NCBI GenBank assembly: GCA_963971535.1
Contig: OZ020590.1
Coordinates: forward strand, 151,339,534-151,403,533
Reading direction: 5' to 3'
DNA from: Notolepis coatsorum
Taxonomy: Eukaryota > Chordata > Actinopteri > Aulopiformes > Paralepididae
Length of the DNA: 64,000 bases
The notes beneath the pieces are model-generated. The model saw nothing but the letters and a program-made list of their open reading frames with translations, was not told where the DNA came from and ran no database searches. Numbering within the stretch: the stretch's first letter is position 1; each line of letters opens with the position of its first letter. The translations under genes and the position numbers were made by a program. Shown here in pieces: positions 55,512-64,000 of this stretch.

Positions 55512-56378
55512 AGTCTAGTACTGCTGCTTCAACTACTAACTTTAACCTCTCTGTCCTACTGCTAACCATCACTATTGTATTCACTACTCTTGTCACAAAT
55601 GCCACTATCTCCAACTTCTCCCCCCACACCCTCTCTTTCTCCTCCTGTACTTCCTTTACTGACAAATGCCCTTTTCTAAACCCCTGATCCTCACCTTGCT
55701 TCCCCTGATCCTCCTGCACTACCCTTACTGCCAAATGCCCTTCTCCTTCCTTACCTTGCTTTCCCTGTCCTACCTTCCTAACTGCCTCTGCATACGAAAT
55801 CCTATCATCCCTTCTCACCTGCTGGACCACTACCTCTCGCTTCATTGCCTCACAACCCCAATACGCTACACTATGCTTCCCACCACAACTACAACACCTC
55901 GGCTCCACTCCCAGGTCACACTCCCCATACTCATGCTCCCCACTACATCTAGCACATATCTGTCCCTTCCTACATGACCTAGCTATATGACCAAACTCCT
56001 GGCACCTGTAACACCTCAACGGTTTCGGCACAAACTCCCTAACCCTATATGCCAAAAACCCTAAAAATACTCTTGGACTAACCTCACCCTCAAACTGAAT
56101 AACTATCATCCCTGTCACCTCCTTCTCTACACCCGTCTTCATCCTATCTACACTCTTAACTTTCCCATTACGTTTGTCACTCCTCAACTCTTCTAACAGC
56201 TGCTCCATACTAACCTTAATTGGAATTCCACTAATCACCCCCTTGCACCCACCATCCCTTTTCTCCCCTACTATCACTACTCTACAGACCTTCACTTTGC
56301 CAATGCTCTTCATTTCCCTTGCCTTCTCTACCTGCACTACACTTACACACCCTATAAACAAGTTCCCATCGTCTAAGG
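55512..56378 (-). pseudogene. LINE ORF1 C-terminal half (second copy)
   Basis: Nearly identical to 7039-7902: the same CCHC knuckles (CARCSGEHEYGEC and neighbours) and C-terminal helices up to VVEAAVLD. It is cut at 56378 by a hAT element and resumes at 60462, so the gene is in two pieces plus the piece at 53330-53476. Confidence 0.8.
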
Positions 56379-57331
56379 CAGACCTGGGCATTGTACGGCC
56401 CGCGGGCCGGATCCGGCCCGCGGGATGATGCTGACCGGCCCGCGAAAGATTACATGATAATAAAAAAAAATAAAAAAAAAATAAAAAAAAATATTTTTTT
56501 TTAATATTTTTTTTTGATTTTTTTTTTTTTTTGATTTTTTTTTTCATGTCAACGTTCACACGCACAGTATACGCTTAGGAGACATGCTCAGACGATGTTG
56601 GTTCTCTTTGGATCCACCTACATATGTGAACAGACATTCTCAGTCATGACATTTACCAAGTCCAGGTACAGATCCTCTCTCACTGATGAACATCTGGCAG
56701 CTGTGCTTCGCATCTCCACCTCAGACATGCAACCTGACTTTGATGGACTTGTTAAAGCTCAACAGAGACTGGATTTCTCACACTGAATGAAAAAAAAAGA
56801 ACTGAAGAACACTAAAATGTGGAAATATAACAAGTGAAATGGGACACTTGATATTTTTTTTTCTTTTTTTTGCACAGTTCTGAAAACATTAAATGTTTAA
56901 TATAGGCATGTAAAGTAAAAAAGGCTACAAAACTGGGACACTTTTCTTTACACAGTTCAGTGACATGTCTTGTTTATTTTTGCTATAAGATGATGTGATG
57001 TCTTTAGAAAGCTAAGAAAATCCTTGTTTCAATAGTATATGAAACTCAAAATGCCCTTTGTTATTAATGTTTCACATTTTGTTTATCATTTTGGAAATAA
57101 ATTCTATTTGAATAAATTATATTTTTGAAAGCTAACCGCACCTTTTAATTGCCAAATAATAACATACACTCTTACCAGGGGTCAAAAGTTTCAAAACAAT
57201 GCCATTTACTGCTTTTTATATAGAAATAAAATGTATATTATGCATAATTGAGTTTGGAATTTTGGCCCGGCCCCCCAACATATTTTCAGTTGCTCATTCG
57301 GCCCCCCGGGAAAAATAATTGCCCACCCCTG
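56379..57331 (+). mobile_element. hAT deletion derivative, 953 bp
   Basis: Ends CAGACCTGGGCATT and, inverted, CAGGGGTGGGCAATT. An exact 8-bp target duplication, gtctaagg, flanks it (56371-56378 and 57332-57339). The left part is GC-rich ('cccgcgggccggatccggcc') and A/T homopolymers follow. It keeps only the last ~65 codons of a transposase. Confidence 0.9.
56583..56786 (+). pseudogene. hAT transposase C-terminal dimerisation region, fragment
   Basis: The frame reads LFGSTYICEQTFSVM, then SRYRSSLTDEHLAAVLRIS, then a stop at 56784-56786. This is the conserved hAT dimerisation motif as found in GTF2IRD2/ZBED-type transposase relatives. The catalytic domain is absent, so it cannot work by itself. 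Confidence 0.82.
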
Positions 57332-57615
57332 GTCTAAGGGCTGTACGGTGCGATATATATGTTGCACGTGCGACACTGACGTCAGTCTGTGCGATGAATG
57401 AATTGACTTCACTAGCACGGGTGCGATGGGCCGTGGCGCAAGAAAAAAAAAAAGAAAAAAAAGTGGACCACAGCGCCACGCTGTCCACTTGGTATTTGTA
57501 GTCTCGTGCGATTAAAAACAATGTCCCGTCTCGCGTAGAGTCCATATCAAAACACCAAATCCCATAATCCCTAGCGAACAATATCCCCGCGAGCCAGCAG
57601 ACAGTTTCTGACAAG

Positions 57616-57822
57616 ATGAAGCGCTTTTTTAAGGTTTTAAATCCAAAAGAAGTACAAAACCCCAAACGAGCCCGAGAGGGACCACCGTTAATAGAAACGA
57701 GACAGGAGAAGGAGAAGATTAAGGTTTACAGATATAACGCAGAGTGGAAAAATGATTTTCCGTGGCAAATTCTTAACGAGGAAGAGCAGCTATTGTTCTG
57801 TCACTGGTCGCGGGAGGCGTGA
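57616..57822 (+). pseudogene. N-terminal fragment of a hAT-type transposase
   Basis: ATG at 57616 opens MKRFFKVLNPKE, then a basic stretch and YRYNAEWKNDFPWQI. This resembles the start of TTF-type/ZNF862-like hAT proteins. It runs into the palindrome at 57819. Confidence 0.6.
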
Positions 57823-59331
57823 ATATTAAAGGCAACCAACTTGTGTTCAGCAAAGGCAACCAACTTGTGTTCAGCTTTTCGTTCAGCGTTTCTCTGATTG
57901 GCCACACGGCCAATCAATCAATCCACTAGCACACGCCCTCGCGCAAAGAGAGACGCGGCAAAAGAAGCTGGTCGAACCAGCGGTGTTCTGTTGTGTGACT
58001 GTACTCTACAGCGGTGTTCTGTTGTGTGACTGTACTAAACACTTCCACCACATGACCGACATTTGACATACAGTACACCTCCTATCTATGTTGGGATTAT
58101 GTTTGGTCATGACAAAACAATAAAAATCGCTACTGTTAGTAATGCTGCCACCACCCACTTCAATGACAGCTGCTCTTTAAGATATAGTTTATGCATTCGC
58201 AAAATATGAGAGCGCGCCGCTGTCATTGAAGGGCTTCCTACAACAGAGCACCGCCGCTGCGCTGCTGCTGAAGCTGTATCTCAAGCCGGCGGCGGTGCAC
58301 GGACGCCGGGGAAAAACCACTGCGTCGCCCCGCTGGCGCTTCAGGCTCAGCAGCCTCCACGGGCGAAATAACATATAACGTTACAGTTCCACACTGATGT
58401 ACAGTGAGTGTCTAATATGGCTGTCGCGAAGTCATGCCTCTCCCTCTGACAATATCATAATGATGCGTTTTCTATATTATATCCACAATCATTCATCTAC
58501 AAAATTGTATGGGCTTTGATTAAACATGTAACCTACACCTACTGTAACTTACTGTACCTCTGCTTCCTACAGCACAGCAGGTAATGGCGTTAATCAATGG
58601 AACGCGAAACATAATAACGTTACGCTTTCTAGTTCAGCGCATTTCATAACTGTGTGGGCTTTTATACACGAGTGAATCTGGTAGTCTATGATACACATGA
58701 CAGCGTGGATCGGCTTTCAGAGGGAGAGGCATGACTTCGCGACAGCCATATTAGACACTCACTGTACATCAGTGTGGAACTGTAACGTTATATGTTATTT
58801 CGCCCGTGGAGGCTGCTGAGCCTGAAGCGCCAGCGGGGCGACGCGGTGGTTTTTCCCCGGCGTCCGTGCACCGCCGCCGGCTTGAGATACAGCTTCAGCA
58901 GCAGCGCAGCGGCGGTGCTCTGTTGTAGGAAGCCCTTCAATGACAGCGGCGCGCTCTCATATTTTGCGAATGCATAAACTATATCTTAAAGAGCAGCTGT
59001 CATTGAAGTGGGTGGTGGCAGCATTACTAACAGTAGCGATTTTTATTGTTTTGTCATGACCAAACATAATCCCAACATAGATAGGAGGTGTACTGTATGT
59101 CCACTGCTACCGCAGCTGAACACAAGTTGGTTGGACTTGGAACAGCAGGTTGCCGCGCTGCCGCTCGCTTGCTCCTTGGATTTCATTTGGGACGTGCGCT
59201 TGCCAGCGCGTGGGGGCGGGGGGGCGCGGCCAATCAGAGAAAAGCCGAACACAAGTTGGTTGCCTTTAATATTCACGCTGCCGGGAGACTCCGGAAAAGA
59301 TCCGATCAGAGAATCCCTATGTCGCGGGTAA
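57819..59331. repeat. Large inverted repeat (palindromic insertion)
   Basis: Core arms 58068-58449 and 58717-59098 (~382 bp) are inverted copies with very few differences; a 61-codon frame is identical in both. The spacer is ~267 bp. Outer, diverged arms pair again ('ttaaaggcaaccaacttgtg' near 57830 against the inverted copy near 59250). gtcgcggg occurs at both edges (about 57811-57818 and 59321-59328), possibly an 8-bp target duplication. It may be a foldback element or a hAT-type MITE dimer. Confidence 0.75.
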
Positions 59332-59349
59332 CAATATCCTAAAAAGGGA

Positions 59350-59590
59350 TAACATTAATAAACACAATACGTCCCATCGACACATTCTTGCCCGGGATGC
59401 CTTCAACGCGAAACAAACCCCTGAGCTGGCCGGCACCCTCTTGCACTCGCTGAGTAAACAGACGACCAGAGCAGATGATGCTGATCTCCGTGAGGTAAAG
59501 TTTAAGATGAATGTGGCATATTGCATCGCCAAGGAAGAAATGCTGTTCACTAAATTTAAGTCGCTAATTTTACTCTGTAAAAAGAACTCC
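59350..59590 (+). pseudogene. Internal fragment of a hAT-type transposase
   Basis: The frame includes NKHNTSHRHILARDAFN, then EVKFKMNVAYCIAKEEMLFT and KFKSLI. The AYCIAKEE...FKSLI pattern is characteristic of the region after the zinc finger in TTF-type hAT transposases. It belongs with 57616-57822, across the palindrome. Confidence 0.6.
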
Positions 59591-59778
59591 ATCGTATGGC
59601 TACTTAAATTCCCCTCCGGGATCAATAAAGTATTAATTATCTATCTATCAATCAATCAATCTATCTATCTATCTAATAACGAGACAATATGCAAATAAGG
59701 TAATAATAATAATAATTCATTTTATTTATAAAGCCCTTTTCATTCATGCAGAGTTCCTTGTACTTCTGATTAATGCAA

Positions 59779-60461
<683 letters not shown>

Positions 60462-60932
60462 ACACCTTTCCGTACCTTACCTCTCCTACAGTAACTGTGC
60501 TCTAATGAGTTTTGACAGCTGACTCGGCTCTATGTTCCTAACTCCGTCTACTCCCTCAAATCGCACCACTACATTCAACCCTACAAACTCCTTCTCTCTA
60601 CCCTCATCCTCTGACCCACTCAAGCTATCTCCCCCCTCTTTCTTCCTCTTACTCCCCTTCCCCCCACTTTCCCTGCTCTTTTTCCCCACCTTTTCCCACA
60701 CCTCTCCCTCGTTTTCCTCTCCTACTCTACACTCCATATCACTAGCCATCCCCTCTCCTTCATCACGGCCATCACTGTTGGAATTGCACTTGCTTGCTCT
60801 ACCCCCCCTGGCTCCCGACGTCGAATCCTGGGGGGAACTAGGGCCCGAAAACGGCGACATGCTTCGTTCACTCCTACTCCTACTTCTAGCTCCCGACCTC
60901 AAACCCTTGGGGGAAACAGGGCTCGGATGCAA
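60462..60932 (-). pseudogene. LINE ORF1 N-terminal part (second copy)
   Basis: The minus-strand frame from ATG 60932 reads MHPSPVSPKGLRSGARSRS and continues through a Ser/Glu/Lys-rich region to about 60486. It preserves the uninterrupted target site of the Academ-like element. An extra 5-codon unit (KVGKK duplication near 60690) distinguishes it from copy A. Confidence 0.78.
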
Positions 60933-61232
60933 ATGATTTATGCAAATGACATGTCGTCAGCTTGTGACTGCAACTTGTTCCTGTTTGCGGACGACTCAGC
61001 CCTGCTGGTCTCTGACAAGAACAAGTTACAGGTTGAAAAAACCCTCAGCTCGGAACTAGGCAGAATCTGCATATGGCTCGCTGATAACAAACTATCATTA
61101 CACATGGGCAAAACAGAGTCCATTCTCTTCGGTTCAAATAACAAACTCAGCAAGACCGACGGCTTCTCAGTTACAGTGGGTGACAATATTGTCACAAGGA
61201 AAGATGAAATTACCTACCTGGGTCCCATCCTA
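60933..61232 (+). pseudogene. LINE reverse transcriptase fragment
   Basis: The plus-strand frame includes LFLFADDSALLVSDKNKLQ, SELGRICIWLADNKLSLHMG and KTESILFGSNNK. This is the RT active-site FADD motif and what follows. It stops at a poly-G tract at 61232, where the inverted LINE block begins. It directly abuts the ORF1 fragment in the opposite orientation, so the junction is a rearrangement. Confidence 0.8.
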
Positions 61233-61234
61233 GA

Positions 61235-62024
61235 GGGGGGGGGGGGGGGTGGTTGGGTAGGAGGGGTGGGTGGGCGACACTGTACAACTGTACAAACAAA
61301 ACTGTACATTGGATTATTGACAAGACCATACTTGGTAATTTACTGTACATTGGAGGGGGTTGTGTTCGGACATTTACAGGGGCCAGTTTCGAGTTGCAGT
61401 CTCCCTTAGGTGTTTTTTGAGAGTGTTTTTGAAAGTGGGTAGTGATTCACATTCCTTTACAGCTTTGGGTAGGGCGTTCCACATTGATGTGGCATAATTG
61501 CGAAACGTGTTTAGTCCCTTGTTTGAGCCGAATCTGGGTTTAACATGATTTGTGGAGCTCCCTCTGGTGTTGTGATTGTGGTATTCACTGACCTTTGGGA
61601 AGTATTTTGACATGTACATGGGTACCTTGGTCGTGTAGTGTATCTTGTAGACCAGGCCCATTGCAAGTTGCTGTACTCTGTCGTCTACTCTAAGCCATCC
61701 TAGGTTGTCAAAGTGGGCAGGGGTGAGGTGGGTTCTAGGAGTAAGGTCAAGCAGTAGTCTGACCAGTTTGTTTTGAGATGTTTGTAATTTTGTTTTTAGC
61801 GCCTTTGAGGTGCTTTGGTACCATGAGGTGCAAGCATAGTCGTAGTACCCTTGAATGAGTGCTCCTGCTAGAGTCTTCAGGGTATTCTAGTTTACCAGAG
61901 AGGAGATCCGGTACAAGAATTGAGTTCGTTGGTTGACTTTTTTTATTACATTGGATGCCATTTTGTCACAGGAAAGATTAGCCTCTAGGATGGAACCCAG
62001 GTAGGTAATTTCATCTTTCCTTGT
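61235..62024 (-). mobile_element. LINE fragment, minus strand (second copy of the inverted pair)
   Basis: Matches 35990-36764 closely, but here the frame is intact through NKGLNTFRNYATSMWNAL (61661-61374 minus). The GT-rich start is shorter. Confidence 0.8.
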
Positions 62025-62064
62025 TACTGTATGTACTGTGTGGATTGATTGAACACTTTATTAA

Positions 62065-62652
62065 ATGGGCCTGGTCTACAAGATACACTACACCACTAAG
62101 GTACCCATGTACATGTCGAAATACTTCCCACAGGTCAGTGAATACCACGCCCACAACACCAGAGGGAGCTCCACAAATCATGTTCAACCCAGATTCGGCT
62201 CAAACAAGGGACTAAACACGTTTCGCAATTATGCCACAACAATGTGGAACGCCCTACCCACAGCCGTAAAGGAATGTGAATCACTACCCACCTTCAAAAC
62301 CGCCCTCAAAGAGCACCTACGGGAGACTGCAATTAGAAACTGGCAACTGTAAATGTCCAAACCCCCCCACCCACCCACCCCCTCCTAATGTACAGTCTCC
62401 TCCCCACCGTATGTATATATTTTCTTTTAGGATCTCTGGGTAACAGTACTGTATATTTGCATATCGTATATGTCACATACATATACCTGTATGTCCCGAT
62501 GTCATAAATATCATGAATTGAAAATGGGGGACCCTGATGTAAACAAGATGAAAGTCTTTCTCTGGTCTGCATCCCCTTAACAATTGTGTGTATTGAGTCG
62601 TACTGTATTGTACCCATTCTGCAATCTGTTATAATAATAAAGTTTTCATTCA
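62065..62652 (+). mobile_element. LINE 3' fragment, plus strand (second copy of the inverted pair)
   Basis: Matches 36803-37387; this copy keeps the 12-bp segment for KGLN that copy one lacks. Tail 'ataataataaagttttcatt'. Identity with the first unit continues to 62719. Confidence 0.82.
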
Positions 62653-62719
62653 TTCATACTACTGAGCAATAGTGCTAATCAGATGTATGTACAGAGTTGT
62701 TGTATTAATATGTATCTAT

Positions 62720-63202
62720 TGTTGGGGAAAATGTGTATACGAGGGTGGAGGTAGGAAAGGGGTTAGTCTTGACTAGTTTAATATAGGTCAACTAGCAGGG
62801 CTCAAAGACACTAGGGCGACAGTCTGGCTGATGTTCTTAAAACAGCCTCAAGATAGTAGATGGACATTTCAGCACATCATATCGTGTGTGGATATCATAT
62901 CTTGCTTATCTCTCCTCATGTTCTCTCTCTCTCCAATGTTAAATCTACGTATCATCTTAATGTACGTCATGTCAGATCTGACATGATGTGACACGTCATC
63001 ATATCTGTCATGGGGGCAGGACTGAGAGGGGATTTAGGGACAGGCAAAGGGTTCCAGGACAGAGTGTTTTTTGTTCAAGCTGTGGCGATCATCTTTGACC
63101 CATAGCTCTTGCTGTTAACGAACTTCTTTTCTTAAATAAATTACCTATTTGTTACAATTGGAAATATCGTCTCCTGCTGTGTCAAACAACCTTTCCACAA
63201 CA
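62720..63202 (+). mobile_element. 5' LTR of a retrovirus-like element running out of the window
   Basis: Begins TGTTGGGGAAAATG and ends CCACAACA, with an AATAAA signal at 63135-63140. It is followed after two bases by TGGTGACCCTTGACCTGT (63205-63222), a primer-binding site whose first nine bases match tRNA-Trp-type sites. A CT-rich leader and a good splice donor 'ccaag|gtaagc' at 63298-63306 come next. Only one LTR is in view, and the target duplication would lie beyond the window. A 60-codon frame from ATG 63474 could be the start of gag, but it runs into a microsatellite and lacks recognisable motifs. Confidence 0.72.
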
Positions 63203-63647
63203 TTTGGTGACCCTTGACCTGTAGACCGCCCTGCCGGGCCCCCTCACACGGCCAGCTCCGGACCTCTTCCGTAGAAATTCTGCCGGTTGTCGACATCCAA
63301 GGTAAGCGTTGGGCTTTTTAGTATAAATATCCGTCAGAGTTTCTGCGGGAGGGTTGAGCTGACTGTGTTGACGAGGTCTGGGAAGGACGGCTAAGACGAA
63401 CACGGTGAGGTGTTTTTTCACTGGGGCGACTCCTTTTTTAACAAGTGACGGCCACTAATCAAATTTAAATTGCATGTTTTCGACCTCTGGTCAAAATTTT
63501 TCTCAATCCTCTTCAAACCTCTTCAAAAACCTCTCCCCGACCGCTTTTCACATAACTGTTCCTGTGTCCTCTGATAAGACTCTCAACATTTTTTTAAAAC
63601 AAAAAACTGCTGAAGATAGCTCATTCTGGGCATTCTGCCAAGAGAGA

Positions 63648-63692
<45 letters not shown>
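63648..63692. repeat. (CT)n microsatellite
   Basis: About 22 uninterrupted CT units. Confidence 0.95.
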
Positions 63693-63695
<3 letters not shown>

Positions 63696-64000
63696 AATTC
63701 AGTTCAATTCGGGTAGGCTTTATTGGCATGAAATATCAACATACTTATTGCCAAATCAAGTCCAATATACAAACAGAAACATATATATTATTAAGCAATA
63801 AAACATACCATAATATTAGCAATAAGTAAAACAATCAATAGAAACATATTAAATTACAAAATAATCATTCAATCGGGTAGTCATTTTACAGATGTAGCCA
63901 CCCCGATACGTGTATTTACAGGGTTTAGGGTCAAACAGAATTCTAATTTGCTTTGAGATTTGGTTGATTTGTTCCAATATTCTATATAAGTTTCTTTTTG
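63696..64000. other. Dispersed repeat, unclassified
   Basis: Starts 'aattcagttcaattcgggta' and 'ggctttattggcatga', motifs I associate with inverted 3' ends of common fish interspersed repeats. No gene is visible to the window end. Confidence 0.4.

Noticed and set aside
58189..58977. Identical 61-codon frames on opposite strands (58189-58374 minus and 58792-58977 plus)
   Set aside because: They are the same sequence in the two arms of the palindrome; no domain and no evidence of coding.

Overview
The window looks like a gene-poor, transposon-saturated stretch of a teleost fish genome, probably a spiny-rayed fish. The evidence is BEL/Pao, Ty3/Gypsy and retrovirus-like LTR elements, fish L2 and other non-LTR retrotransposons, a tRNA-derived SINE, several hAT derivatives, and one C2H2 zinc-finger gene with the KEEQEELW-type N-terminus common in fish. 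There is no bacterial-style gene organisation, CRISPR array or operon. The zinc-finger gene is the only candidate host gene; almost everything else is mobile DNA at several nesting depths.

Layout. 1-3935: 3' part of a BEL/Pao element (pol end plus 3' LTR, plus strand). 3936-7038: segmental-duplication copy A, with a THAP-domain fragment, a 54-bp minisatellite and a hAT MITE. 6886-17132: a minus-strand LINE ORF1 split by an 8.1-kb Academ-like DNA transposon (8333-16431). That transposon has ~350-bp terminal inverted repeats, a 3-bp target duplication and a broken gene for a very large protein combining a transposase core, a FEN1/XPG-like nuclease region and a CXC zinc cluster. It also carries a hAT MITE and a solo BEL LTR that cut off the end of the gene. 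17133-36764: a minus-strand LINE split by an 18.5-kb LTR element (17315-35832) that encodes only a Gag-like double zinc-knuckle protein. Nested in that element is a nearly pristine Ty3/Gypsy copy (19867-28250) with a classical -1 frameshift site and a missing RNase H catalytic motif.

36803-40400: LINE fragments, a hAT MITE, a SINE and minisatellites. 40960-43167 (minus): a 15-finger zinc-finger gene with a frameshifted 3' end, next to an inverted 35-bp minisatellite (43245-43755). 43860-53476: duplication copy B, interrupted by a rearranged minus-strand BEL element (44910-52224) that itself contains an L2 LINE. 53477-60932: a second LINE ORF1 copy broken by an unassigned 2-kb block, a hAT deletion derivative and a hAT-like element that carries a 1.5-kb palindrome. 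60933-62719: LINE fragments including a second copy of the inverted LINE pair seen at 36-37.4 kb. 62720-64000: the 5' LTR, primer-binding site and leader of a retrovirus-like element running out of the window.

The paired duplications are especially informative. Each copy serves as the empty site for insertions in the other, so target duplications and insertion order can be read directly from the sequence.
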